DNA from: an uncultured Muribaculaceae bacterium
GTDB taxonomy: Bacteria > Bacteroidota > Bacteroidia > Bacteroidales > Muribaculaceae
Assembly (NCBI GenBank): GCA_910576775.1
Contig: CAJTJV010000032.1
Coordinates: 1-34,006, forward strand
Direction: 5' to 3'
DNA: 34,006 nucleotides
The notes under the pieces are model-generated. The model worked only from the letters and a program-made list of their open reading frames with translations, did not search any database and had not been told where the DNA came from. The position numbers were made by a program, and so were the translations under genes. Of the stretch, positions 24,737 to 33,285 are shown in pieces (the first letter of the stretch is position 1; each line of letters begins with the position of its first letter).

Positions 24737-24737
24737 C

Positions 24738-25631
24738 TTATAGAGATTTTAGCATTTTGAATAATTGGGGGGTCTCGACTTTACGTGCGGATTTAGAGAC
24801 AGCAGGCTTGGTGATTCTGAGACCGCTGTTCCATTTTGAGCTGTCGAACGACCAGTTCCATGAAGCCTGGAATTCCTTGCCGTTGAAATCTGTGCCAATC
24901 TCAAATCCTGATGACACGGCGCCGGCCGGACTTACTGCCGGTTTGCCGAAAGAACAGTTGAATGGAGAGAATGTCCCGGGTGTTATTGTCATGGATGAGA
25001 GGAATGGAGCTGATTCAGGCAAGGCTGTAGCGCTATAAGTCCATGTTATATTTTCGGGCAGTTTCTTAGGCGTGAAATTGAAGACTATACCGTTGTCTGC
25101 GATGTCTCTGTCTTTATTGATGTTGAATTTGTTTACATCGGAGGCGGATATTGTGCCGCTGCCCGGCAGGAAGGGTTGTCCGAGAAGAAGGCTCTGTAGG
25201 TCTGTCAGTGTGAGACCATATCTTTCGGTTAATACTGACAGCGGTTCTGTCCAATACATATCCATTGCTTTTATATAGACCTGTACGGCCTCTTTGTCTG
25301 CGTAGAGAGATCCCACCTCAAAGCCGAATACGCGGATTGAAATGTGAATGCTTTCGCCTTTGCGCATTTTCGCTACACCGGACACGCTTGTGCGTTTCGG
25401 CTGTATAATCTGTATCTTTACAGGTACCTGTACGTCAACCCAGTCATAGTAGGTTTCTGTCATGGCTTTCAGTTCCGAGGGCAATGATTTGACTCTTGTT
25501 TCTGAGCGCTGTTCATCATATCCGTTGTTGTTTGAAACGGATTTTTTGGAGCTGTGGCAGGATGTAAGACCGAAACTTATGGCTGCTGTTATTGCAATAA
25601 ATGCTATTTTGGGGATTGACATAGTGTTCAT
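24738..25631 (-). CDS. DUF4292 family lipoprotein
   Basis: A 297-residue protein with a lipoprotein signal: hydrophobic segment followed by GLTSC, the lipidated cysteine at residue 25. The body matches DUF4292 (for example VKIQIIQPKRTSVSGVAKMRKGESIHISIRVFGFEVG), a Bacteroidetes envelope family with LolB/LolA-like features; a role in lipid or lipoprotein handling is inference. ATG 25631 lies two bases after the TPR gene stop; an in-frame ATG at 25622 is equally possible. The TPR-DUF4292-EnvC order is, as I recall, common in Bacteroidetes, which suggests a shared envelope job. Confidence 0.8.
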   Translation of the reverse strand: MNTMSIPKIAFIAITAAISFGLTSCHSSKKSVSNNNGYDEQRSETRVKSLPSELKAMTETYYDWVDVQVPVKIQIIQPKRTSVSGVAKMRKGESIHISIRVFGFEVGSLYADKEAVQVYIKAMDMYWTEPLSVLTERYGLTLTDLQSLLLGQPFLPGSGTISASDVNKFNINKDRDIADNGIVFNFTPKKLPENITWTYSATALPESAPFLSSMTITPGTFSPFNCSFGKPAVSPAGAVSSGFEIGTDFNGKEFQASWNWSFDSSKWNSGLRITKPAVSKSARKVETPQLFKMLKSL

Positions 25632-25633
25632 GT

Positions 25634-27415
25634 TTATTCAAAATGGTAAGTGCCGTCGCGTACCTTTTTTTTAATAAGCTCGTTTTCCGGCTCGAGTTCG
25701 AGTGCCTGTTTCCAGAATTCAACGGCTTGTTTTGGTTCCTGATTCCAGAAATAGATGTCACCTGCATGGTCGAAAATCTCTGAACTCAGCTCTCGGCCTG
25801 TTTTGTTCTCTCCCTCTTCTCCCGGCATCACTCCAAGGAGTTTAAGCGCGCGGTTTATCTCTGTTTTCGCTTTGTCGTATTCTTTCTTTTTGAAAAGTAC
25901 CCAGGCGTATGTGTCGATGACTGTCGGATCGTCGGGCGAACCGGCGCATGCTATTGAAGCGTAAAGTTCTGCCGCATCAAGGTCCACGCCTTTCTGCGCG
26001 TTGTGATAAGCCCAGTTGTTCATTGCCATATAATTGTCGGGATTGGCGTCTACAGCATGTTTGTAGGCTTTTTGTGCTTCATCCTCGCGGTTCAGTCGGC
26101 TCAGAATATCGCCGCGCGTGGCATAGAGATTTGATTCAAGTATTGGATTTCCGTATTCCAGACTGTCGATACCTTCGAGTACTTTTAGAGCCTCTTCGTC
26201 TTTCCCCTGCATCTGCAGGGCGCTTGCTTCGAGAAGATAGAAGCCCGGTTCTTCTGGATAGAGTGCATGAGCTTCTTTTGCTGTCTCGAGAGCTTTGGCT
26301 GTATCGTTGAGGTTGAAATATAATATCGATAAATCCGACCATCGCATGGGATTCGACGGGTCGAGGGCGATGCTATAGCTTAATTGTTCGGCGGCAAGCT
26401 CTTTCTGGCCTATCGCGTCATTATAGCTCGAGTAGAAATCATGCAGACGTGCCTCTCCGGGATTTAGATCCTGCATGATTGCGAACATCTCTCCGATACG
26501 GGGCCACTGGAGAGTATCGGTGTAAAGTTTTGTAACATAGCCCGTGAGCAGTTCGAATTTTTGATCGAATTCGAGTTCCTGTGATTCAAGTGCCTTGAAA
26601 ACTTCCTTGTCGTAGGCTACACTATCGCCGCGGTTACGAAAAAATTCAGCTTTGCAGATATAAACCTGGCCGTTTTCGGGGTCGATGGCCTGAGCCTTGT
26701 TGAAGAATTCCAAGGCTTTGTCGGGCATCTGTAAGTTTTGATATACAGTGCCTGTAAGCAGTTGTGCGTCCACATCCGCCGGAGCAGCTGATGTAAGGTG
26801 GTCGAGTTCATTGAGAATGGCGGCAGTGTCTTTCAACATAAGATATGTTGAAATTTTGCGGGATGTTACAGGAATAGTAGGTCCGAGTCTGCTTTCGAGC
26901 CTGTTGAACAGATTCAATGCGCGAATAGCTGATGTCGTGTCGTTCGTTCGGGCAAATTTTCCCATCAGAGCTTCGGCAAGATTGACAGCCGGTTCGCTGC
27001 GTTGTGGCTGAAGGCTGTCGAGTTTGCTCCATACAGCTATGACATCATCAATATTGTTTGCCTGAGCCGCTATATTTGCGAACATTGTGGCATATACGTC
27101 ATAGGTAGGATCGGCAAGAAAGCGGTTTTTCATTGCTGTGTAAGCTTCTCGCATTATTGTGGAGTCGCTTGTTGGCATCAGAATATTGATTTCAGCGATT
27201 TTTCCGGCTATGAAAGTGTCGTTGGGTGCGAGAGCCGCCGCGCGTCGCATCAGAAAATAATAGTCGTCGATGCGTCCGTCCTCGAAGGCGTTTTGTGCTT
27301 CGAGAAATATGAAATCTGTCTTGGAGTTTTCAGTTGAGTTGTCGGCAGCCATAATGTTAAGACCTATAGCTGCTGAAATCGTAATTAAGAAGAGAAATAA
27401 TCTGTTGGGTTTCAC
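25634..27415 (-). CDS. Secreted TPR-repeat protein (GTG start)
   Basis: A 593-residue protein. From GTG 27415 it begins with KPNRLFLFLITISAAIGLNIMAAD, a good signal peptide, and then consists of TPR-type helical repeats (for example QMPDKALEFFNKAQAIDPENGQVY, EPKQAVEFWKQALELEPEN). It probably works in the periplasm as a scaffold. The frame stays open back to 27499, but those 28 codons overlap dut in another frame and read as basic nonsense, so the GTG, 11 bases after the dut stop, is preferred. It lies between dut and the DUF4292 lipoprotein gene. Confidence 0.82.
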   Translation of the reverse strand: MKPNRLFLFLITISAAIGLNIMAADNSTENSKTDFIFLEAQNAFEDGRIDDYYFLMRRAAALAPNDTFIAGKIAEINILMPTSDSTIMREAYTAMKNRFLADPTYDVYATMFANIAAQANNIDDVIAVWSKLDSLQPQRSEPAVNLAEALMGKFARTNDTTSAIRALNLFNRLESRLGPTIPVTSRKISTYLMLKDTAAILNELDHLTSAAPADVDAQLLTGTVYQNLQMPDKALEFFNKAQAIDPENGQVYICKAEFFRNRGDSVAYDKEVFKALESQELEFDQKFELLTGYVTKLYTDTLQWPRIGEMFAIMQDLNPGEARLHDFYSSYNDAIGQKELAAEQLSYSIALDPSNPMRWSDLSILYFNLNDTAKALETAKEAHALYPEEPGFYLLEASALQMQGKDEEALKVLEGIDSLEYGNPILESNLYATRGDILSRLNREDEAQKAYKHAVDANPDNYMAMNNWAYHNAQKGVDLDAAELYASIACAGSPDDPTVIDTYAWVLFKKKEYDKAKTEINRALKLLGVMPGEEGENKTGRELSSEIFDHAGDIYFWNQEPKQAVEFWKQALELEPENELIKKKVRDGTYHFE

Positions 27416-27426
27416 GAGTCTGTGTT

Positions 27427-27870
27427 TTACTTTGTACCGGTGTGGCCGAAGCCTCCGTCGCCGCGCTCGGTCGTCGGAAGCTCGTCGACAGATTCCCATT
27501 CAATCTGAGGAACCTTTGCGAGAACCATCTGGCATATGCGGTCTGCATTTCTGATGGTGAACGGCCGGTCGGAGAGGTTTATAAGTATAACACCTATCTC
27601 GCCTCGATAGTCGGCGTCGATAGTTCCCGGAGTGTTTAAAAGTGTTATCCCGTCGCGCAAGGCGAGGCCGCTTCGCGGACGGAGCTGTATCTCATAGCCT
27701 TCTGGAATGGCTACTCTCAGACCCGTAGGGACTACAACACGGGCGCCGGGAGATATCGTGATGTCATTTTCAATTGCGGCGCGGAGATCCATGCCGGCAG
27801 AAGCGGGAGTAGCATATGCGGGGAGTGCCTGTCCGGAGCTATTTATTACTTTGATTTTTACGGTTGCCAT
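27427..27870 (-). CDS. dut: dUTP diphosphatase
   Basis: A 147-residue homotrimeric-type dUTPase with all five motifs: PASAGMDLRA, PRSGLALRDGI, NTPGTIDADYRGEIGV, ADRICQMVL and the C-terminal GDGGFGHTG arm. It hydrolyses dUTP to dUMP and pyrophosphate. It starts two bases after the small secreted protein gene and is the housekeeping member of an otherwise envelope-related operon. Confidence 0.95.
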   Translation of the reverse strand: MATVKIKVINSSGQALPAYATPASAGMDLRAAIENDITISPGARVVVPTGLRVAIPEGYEIQLRPRSGLALRDGITLLNTPGTIDADYRGEIGVILINLSDRPFTIRNADRICQMVLAKVPQIEWESVDELPTTERGDGGFGHTGTK

Positions 27871-27872
27871 GC

Positions 27873-28226
27873 TCAGAGGTTTATTCGTCTTGTGATAGAC
27901 CCGGCTTTAAGGATATAGACGCCGCGTTGGGGTATGGTGAGTCTCACGGTGCCGGGCCGTAGGTGCCGGGAGGTAATTGGTTGGCCGAGAATAGAATATA
28001 TCTCGACTTTTACAGGCTGTTCAACGCTTATGTAGAGAACGCCATCCCGATTTATGATATCAATATTATCGCGGGATTCTATTTCATCGCGGTTACTGCC
28101 GGATACATCGTTTATAGATACAATCTCCCACACAGGCGCCGGCGAGCTGCTATAGCCTGCAGTTGGAGCTACGAGGATGGCGGCTGTGAATAATACCGAG
28201 GCAAGGTTACGGAGATTCTTTTTCAT
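27873..28226 (-). CDS. Small secreted protein resembling a stand-alone T9SS C-terminal domain
   Basis: A 117-residue protein with a signal peptide (about 1-25) and a C-terminal part, VKVEIYSILGQPITSRHL...IPQRGVYILKAGSITRRINL, that resembles the type A sorting domain at the end of type IX secretion cargo. In true cargo this domain ends large proteins; here nothing precedes it except about 35 unassigned residues. It might be a relic, an adaptor, or a domain with another use. It lies three bases after ansA and two before dut. Confidence 0.6.
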   Translation of the reverse strand: MKKNLRNLASVLFTAAILVAPTAGYSSSPAPVWEIVSINDVSGSNRDEIESRDNIDIINRDGVLYISVEQPVKVEIYSILGQPITSRHLRPGTVRLTIPQRGVYILKAGSITRRINL

Positions 28227-28229
28227 CTG

Positions 28230-29258
28230 TTATATTGTCATTTCTCCCGCGATGGGTATTGTTATGCGTCGACGCACTTCTTTTGCGTCGAGGCCGAGAC
28301 CGAAAAGAAACATCATTTTCGTTATCGCGGCTTCGAAGGTGAGGTCGTGGCCCGACACTACGCCGGTTGCTGCAAGTACATCTCCACTGACGTAGCGGTT
28401 GGTGTGGACACCTCCGTTGACACATTGGGTGACATTGAGAATCACGACACCACGCTCAACGGTTTCTTTGATTGCTTTGATGAACCACGGCCATGTGGGG
28501 GCGTTTCCGGCGCCGTAGGTGCGGAGAACAATGCCTTTTATGCCAGGAGTCTGTAATTGTTGTCGCAGGACCTTTTCGTTAAGTCCGGGGAAAAGATCCA
28601 CTGCCATGACATTGTTATCCAACTCGTAATGCACCTCAAGAGGGTTGGGATATTTAATCTTATTGAGTGCGTCTCGGTCGAAATGTATACCGAGGCCGAT
28701 TTTCGCCAGTGAAGGATAATTATTGCTCTTGAAGGCATTGAAATTATCGGCGCTACGTTTGGTAGACCGGTTGCCACGCCATAGATAGTTTTCGAACAGG
28801 ATGGCCACCTCGCGTACTGTCGAAGTTCCTTCCACCGTGCGGTCGGCGGCAATCTGAAGCGCAGTAATAAGATTTTCCTCACCATCGGTGCGTACCTCGC
28901 CTATAGGAAGCTGCGAACCGGTGATGATTACGGGTTTGTTCAGATTTGAGAGCATGAACGACAATGCCGAAGCCGTGTAAGCCATCGTATCTGTACCGTG
29001 AAGAACCACGAAACCGTCGTATTTGCTGTAATTCTCGGCAATGGCACGTGCAATGGTTTTCCAATGCTCAATATCCATATCGGAAGAGTCGATTGGTGGA
29101 TGGAACTGGATGTTGTCGATTTCGTAATCGAGCATTTTTACCTTTGGCACGTTGTCCATCAGATGGGTGAAGTCGAAAGGCTTGAGGGCCTTGGTGACAG
29201 AATCCTCTATCATTCCGATAGTACCTCCGGTATATATTATTAGAATTTTCGGCTTCAT
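28230..29258 (-). CDS. ansA: Type I L-asparaginase
   Basis: A 342-residue asparaginase. The nucleophile-threonine motif YTGGTIGM is at residues 9-16 and the second motif HGTDTMAYTASALSFML near 88-104. The absence of a signal peptide and the length fit the cytoplasmic type I enzyme, which converts asparagine to aspartate and ammonia. It lies 33 bases after metG; a weak -7-like TAAAGTTG on the minus strand at 29280-29273 may give it its own transcription. Confidence 0.92.
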   Translation of the reverse strand: MKPKILIIYTGGTIGMIEDSVTKALKPFDFTHLMDNVPKVKMLDYEIDNIQFHPPIDSSDMDIEHWKTIARAIAENYSKYDGFVVLHGTDTMAYTASALSFMLSNLNKPVIITGSQLPIGEVRTDGEENLITALQIAADRTVEGTSTVREVAILFENYLWRGNRSTKRSADNFNAFKSNNYPSLAKIGLGIHFDRDALNKIKYPNPLEVHYELDNNVMAVDLFPGLNEKVLRQQLQTPGIKGIVLRTYGAGNAPTWPWFIKAIKETVERGVVILNVTQCVNGGVHTNRYVSGDVLAATGVVSGHDLTFEAAITKMMFLFGLGLDAKEVRRRITIPIAGEMTI

Positions 29259-29291
29259 CTTGAAAATTACAACTTTATATTTCGGTTAAGA

Positions 29292-31334
29292 TTATTTTAC
29301 CTGAGCGCCGTTTGTAGCTTTGTCGGCCGGACTTATGACACGGAGGCTACCGTCGGAATTAAGAGCCGACAGAATCATGCCTTGGGATACGACACCACGG
29401 ATTTTGGCCGGTGCGAGGTTGGCGATGAAGCATACCTGCTTGCCGGTGAGTTGTTCCGGCTGATAGTGCTGTGCGATGCCTGAGACTATGGTGCGTGGAG
29501 TTCCTGTCCCGTCGTCGATGCTGAATTTTAGGAGTTTGTCGGCTTTGGGAACGCGTTCGCAGGAGAGGACTGTGCCTATACGGATGTCAAGCTTTTCAAA
29601 CTCGGGTATGCCAATTTCGGCTTTGACGGGTTCGGGTTTGTATGCTTTAAGTGCGTTCTGTTTTTTGATTTCCTCGAGGCGGTCGGTTTGTTTTTTTATA
29701 GTCTCGTCATCGATTTTCTCGAACAGGAGTTCCGGTTGGCCGAGGGCAGTACCTGCGGCCACCGGTTTTGTGGCAAGCATATCCCACTGCATGTCGGCGA
29801 TTGAGAATATTTTCGCCAGTTTAGTGGCGGCAAAGGGCATGAACGGTTCTGTGGCAATTGCGATTGATGCGCATATCTGGGCGCAGACATTCAAGACAGT
29901 CTCAACGCGTTTGGGCTCGATCTTGAATACTTTCCACGGTTCGCATTCCTGTAAGTATTTGTTGCCGAGGCGGGCAAAGCCCATTGCGTCCTTCAGAGCC
30001 TCGCGGAAATGGAAATTCTCGAGATTTTCGGTTAGTGATGTCTTGAGAACCTGCATTTCGTTGTATGCCTCGCGGTCGATGTCGAGCAACTTGCCTTCCG
30101 CCGGAACTTTGCCGTCGAAATACTTGTGGGTGAGCACAACTACACGGTTCACGAAATTGCCGAGGATAGCGGCCAGTTCGTTGTTGTTGCGAGCCTGGAA
30201 ATCGCGCCATGTGAAATCGTTGTCTTTGGTCTCGGGAGCGTTGGCGGTGAGGACATAACGGAGCACGTCCTGTTTTCCGGGGAAATCGATAAGATACTCG
30301 TTGAGCCAGACAGCCCAGTTGCGTGATGTGGAAATCTTGTCTCCTTCGAGGTTGAGGAATTCGTTGGCGGGGACGTTGTCGGGTAGTTGGAAATTATCGC
30401 CGTATGCCATCAGCATAGAAGGGAACACGATGCAGTGGAACACGATATTGTCCTTGCCGATGAAATTGATAATTCTTGTCTCGGGGTCTTTCCACCATGT
30501 TTCCCAGCTGTCGGGAAGAAGTTCTTTTGTGTTTGATATATATCCGATGGGGGCATCGAACCATACATATAACACTTTCCCTTCTGCGCCTTCCACCGGA
30601 ACAGGAACACCCCATGAAAGGTCGCGCGATACGGCGCGCGGCTGGAGGCCGAGGTCGAGCCATGACTTGCATTGGCCGTAGACATTGCTTTTCCATTCCT
30701 TGTGGCCATTGAGAATCCATTCGCGGAGAGTGGGTTCCCATTTATTCAGCGGCAGATACCAGTGATGGGTAGGCCGCAATTCAGGAACGGCTCCTGAAAT
30801 GGCGCTGCGGGGGTTGATAAGATCGGTGGCGTTGAGCGACGTGCCGCATTTCTCGCATTGGTCGCCGTATGCGTTGGGGTTGTGACATATGGGGCATTCA
30901 CCGGTTACGTAGCGGTCGGCAAGGAATTGTTTCGCTTCCGGATCGTAAAGTTGTTCGGTTGTCTTTTCCTCGAACTCGCCTTTTTCGTAGAGGTGACGGA
31001 AGAATTCCGAAGCCGTTTCGTGGTGGATGCCGGATGTTGTGCGGGAATATATGTCGAAAGAGATTCCGAGTTCTTCAAATGATTTTTTGATTATGGCATG
31101 GTAGCGGTCGACGATGTCCTGTGGTGTGACACCTTCGGCTTTGGCTTTCAGGGTGATAGGCACGCCGTGCTCGTCGCTGCCGCCAATCATTATTACAGGG
31201 CGGCCGGCGAGGCGTAGATAGCGGGCATAGATGTCGGCGGGAATGTAGACGCCGGCAAGGTGCCCAATGTGAACCGGGCCATTTGTATATGGGAGAGCTG
31301 TTGTGATTAATGTGCGTTTGAATTCTTTATTCAT
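29292..31334 (-). CDS. metG: Methionyl-tRNA synthetase
   Basis: A 680-residue class I synthetase. HIGH is at residues 22-25, the zinc knuckle CPICHNPNAYGDQCEKC near 145-161, the KMSKS loop appears as KISTS near 331-337, and a C-terminal EMAP-type tRNA-binding domain spans about 575-680 (LDIRIGTVLSCERVPKADKLLKFS). It charges initiator and elongator tRNA with methionine. The C-terminal domain usually serves dimerisation. A -7 element upstream on the minus strand supports the start. Confidence 0.96.
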   Translation of the reverse strand: MNKEFKRTLITTALPYTNGPVHIGHLAGVYIPADIYARYLRLAGRPVIMIGGSDEHGVPITLKAKAEGVTPQDIVDRYHAIIKKSFEELGISFDIYSRTTSGIHHETASEFFRHLYEKGEFEEKTTEQLYDPEAKQFLADRYVTGECPICHNPNAYGDQCEKCGTSLNATDLINPRSAISGAVPELRPTHHWYLPLNKWEPTLREWILNGHKEWKSNVYGQCKSWLDLGLQPRAVSRDLSWGVPVPVEGAEGKVLYVWFDAPIGYISNTKELLPDSWETWWKDPETRIINFIGKDNIVFHCIVFPSMLMAYGDNFQLPDNVPANEFLNLEGDKISTSRNWAVWLNEYLIDFPGKQDVLRYVLTANAPETKDNDFTWRDFQARNNNELAAILGNFVNRVVVLTHKYFDGKVPAEGKLLDIDREAYNEMQVLKTSLTENLENFHFREALKDAMGFARLGNKYLQECEPWKVFKIEPKRVETVLNVCAQICASIAIATEPFMPFAATKLAKIFSIADMQWDMLATKPVAAGTALGQPELLFEKIDDETIKKQTDRLEEIKKQNALKAYKPEPVKAEIGIPEFEKLDIRIGTVLSCERVPKADKLLKFSIDDGTGTPRTIVSGIAQHYQPEQLTGKQVCFIANLAPAKIRGVVSQGMILSALNSDGSLRVISPADKATNGAQVK

Positions 31335-31380
31335 TGCTGCTCTGTTTTATATCGGTTTTGATATCGTAACGATTAAGATG

Positions 31381-31388
31381 CAAAATTA
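31381..31388 (-). promoter_or_regulatory. -7 promoter element for metG
   Basis: On the minus strand TAATTTTG (31388-31381) matches the consensus and lies 46 bases before the metG ATG, giving a leader of about 40 bases. No good -33 element is seen. Confidence 0.5.
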
Positions 31389-31487
31389 ACCATTTTATAT
31401 GAAAAACAGCCATTCTCGCCGTGCTTTTATTCAATGAACGTCGAAAAAGACTGTTAATGGACAGCTCGTGGCCACTGTTTAAAATTA

Positions 31488-31510
31488 TTGGATATTTCAA
31501 TTGCGATGTA
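31488..31510 (-). repeat. Inverted copy of a 23-base repeat (partner at 32-54)
   Basis: Read on the minus strand this segment is TACATCGCAATTGAAATAT followed by CCAA; positions 32-54 read the same with TCAA, so 22 of 23 bases agree. It begins nine bases after the stop of the mini-RHS gene, in the same frame, where it would read EYIAIEI. An exact 19-base match is not expected by chance in a window of this size. Its nature (element end, recombination site or old coding remnant) is unknown. Confidence 0.6.
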
Positions 31511-31519
31511 TTCAAGTAT

Positions 31520-32224
31520 TTACCAACAACTCGCAAGGTTGAAAAGCCAGTGTTCCTTGCCGCCGAAGAGGTAGCGCTGTCTGGCGGGTTCGATTACAGG
31601 CTCGCCGTAAGGATAGTAGGTTGCCTGCTGCTCGAGTCTGCCTTTGTCGGAGAATACTGCGATGTTGTTGCCCTGCCAGTCGGTGATATAGTAGAATGTG
31701 CCCTTTGGGGTGAAATATCCTCCGGGGAATGCCGAATATTCGAGGCTGTCGTTGACAAAGACGTGCGGGCCGAGGTAGCTGCGCCGTCCCTGCAGGGTGT
31801 ATGCGCTGTCTTCGGGCACTCCCATCATCGCTCCGAGCATGGGGTCGTCGGTCTGGCTGTACGATACCTGCCGCTTCTGCCCGAAGCCGTCGTAGGCGAT
31901 TGTCTGGCGGTGTCCGTTTCTGAAATATACATCTGTGGGCAGATTGAGCCTGTTGTATCGGGTCGACATGATACCTCGCGACATATCCTGCCCCATATTG
32001 CCGTTGAGGTCGTACCAGAACCCCTCTGTCTTACCCGTGGCGCCCACTCCCGTACGTCCTTCGTAGTCCTCTCCCTCCCGCTCTATCTCCATGCGACTGA
32101 TTCGATTTATGTCATATCGCATGGTATAGCGGGAATGCAGCCATATCCCGCATCCTTGTGCAGGCAAAGATGCGAGAAACAGCATTGCTGTCAGGAGCAA
32201 GATTTTTACTCTTAGGAACGCCAA
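31520..32224 (-). CDS. Truncated (mini) RHS-repeat protein with signal-like N-terminus, possible pseudogene
   Basis: A 234-codon frame. A hydrophobic start (KILLLTAMLFLASLPAQGC) is followed directly by YD-type RHS repeats (RYDINRISRMEI, YDLNGNMGQDMSRG, IAYDGFGQKRQVSYS) and the start of the RHS core motif (ATYYPYGEPVIEPARQRYLFGGKE). It then ends abruptly in HWLFNLASCW-stop, exactly where a full RHS protein would continue with REHAGG...DFGPRCLTPTG. The start codon is uncertain: TTG at 32224 gives the full hydrophobic segment, the first ATG lies 13 codons later. It is either a remnant left by exchange of an RHS tip or a short expressed protein. It starts 65 bases after the tandem-repeat lipoprotein gene. 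Confidence 0.55.
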   Translation of the reverse strand: MAFLRVKILLLTAMLFLASLPAQGCGIWLHSRYTMRYDINRISRMEIEREGEDYEGRTGVGATGKTEGFWYDLNGNMGQDMSRGIMSTRYNRLNLPTDVYFRNGHRQTIAYDGFGQKRQVSYSQTDDPMLGAMMGVPEDSAYTLQGRRSYLGPHVFVNDSLEYSAFPGGYFTPKGTFYYITDWQGNNIAVFSDKGRLEQQATYYPYGEPVIEPARQRYLFGGKEHWLFNLASCW

Positions 32225-32289
32225 AGGATGCTTTTTATAAAAAATAAACTATAGTTCAATTTTAATATACCAATGAATCATTGAAATAA

Positions 32290-33285
32290 TCATGAGGGAT
32301 ACAACTCTTTTAAATAGGAATCTACAGACTCGATGCTATCATCGTTCTTGTTTAAAAATTGGAATTTCTCAAAAAACGATTTCTCATATTTTTTTGCGTC
32401 ATTAAGATTGTCTATTTCAGCACCGTCCATGTATTCATCGTAAAACTCAAAGAACAGGAATAATGTCAGAGTTGTGATTACAACCTTCTGCTCATCCGGA
32501 GGCAATAGTTCAAGGTAGTGTTCAAACTCACAGTATTTTGATGGAAATTCAGAAAACATTTTGTAAAAACGATAGCCTATTCCTTCTGCGTATTCCTCAG
32601 TGTGATGCCCTATCAGATAGTTGAACAGAGGAACATAGTCGGATTCTGACGATGAAATTTCCTCATATATAGGACTTATGGCTACGATGTCTGTCCTTAG
32701 AGAATCAGAATATGTCATTCTGTCCTCTCTTAGAGCTGCCAGAAAGATGTCTTTGCGATGTCCCTTCAGAATTGTTGCCAATTGAGTTATCAACGATTCG
32801 TGGTTTGTTTCAGCAGTTTTTAGGAATGGAAATTTCTCGAAAAATAGATTTTCCACAATTTTACTGTCCGAGATACCGGCAATGTCAGATTCTGGGATAA
32901 ACGCTTCTATCAGTAATGATGACAGAGTAGCAACTGCCGCCCTCTGTTCATCCATAGGCAATAACTCCAGATAGCCTTCGAATTCAGATTGCTTTGACGG
33001 AAATCCCGAAAACATTCTATACAAATTGCAACCGATATTTCCGTCATATTTGTCATCCTTATGCTCCACCAGATAATTGAACAGAGGAACATAGTCTGAT
33101 TCCGAAGATGAACTTTCCCCATATATATCACTTTTGTCAACCATGGCAACCCTGACAGAATCCGGACATGATATTCTGTCTTTTTCAAGACTTGCTAAAA
33201 AATTACCGGCATTGCGAGTGCACATCACACACATCAGAGTCGTTATCAAAAATATAATAAATCTAATATACTGTTTCATAATCAT
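32290..33285 (-). CDS. Tandem-duplicated putative lipoprotein, candidate immunity protein for the RHS toxin
   Basis: A 331-residue protein: membrane/signal segment (about 5-22, with cysteines at 19 and 22 as possible lipidation sites), then two homologous units of about 152 residues (29-180 and 181-331). Both share FLA(S/A)L..DR, SSSESDYVPLFNYL, FPSK..EFE.YLELLP.DEQ and FFEKF.FL, and the DNA copies are still recognisably similar 456 bases apart. No family recognised. The ATG lies inside the 3' end of the RHS-transpeptidase frame (23-base overlap; 17 if ATG 33279 is used). Position directly behind a toxin tip plus export to the compartment where peptidoglycan lies make it a likely immunity protein; this is inference. 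Confidence 0.7.
   Translation of the reverse strand: MIMKQYIRFIIFLITTLMCVMCTRNAGNFLASLEKDRISCPDSVRVAMVDKSDIYGESSSSESDYVPLFNYLVEHKDDKYDGNIGCNLYRMFSGFPSKQSEFEGYLELLPMDEQRAAVATLSSLLIEAFIPESDIAGISDSKIVENLFFEKFPFLKTAETNHESLITQLATILKGHRKDIFLAALREDRMTYSDSLRTDIVAISPIYEEISSSESDYVPLFNYLIGHHTEEYAEGIGYRFYKMFSEFPSKYCEFEHYLELLPPDEQKVVITTLTLFLFFEFYDEYMDGAEIDNLNDAKKYEKSFFEKFQFLNKNDDSIESVDSYLKELYPS

Noticed and set aside
29476..30258. 260-codon open frame on the plus strand
   Set aside because: It lies entirely antisense to metG, has no promoter or plausible domain, and is explained by codon use of the real gene.
31381..31519. Possible readthrough extension of the mini-RHS gene through the 23-base repeat
   Set aside because: A TAA at 31520-31522 separates them and the downstream 21 codons have no known features; kept only as a repeat.
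31421..32215. 264-codon open frame on the plus strand
   Set aside because: It is antisense to the mini-RHS frame, which has recognisable RHS repeats; the plus-strand product matches nothing.
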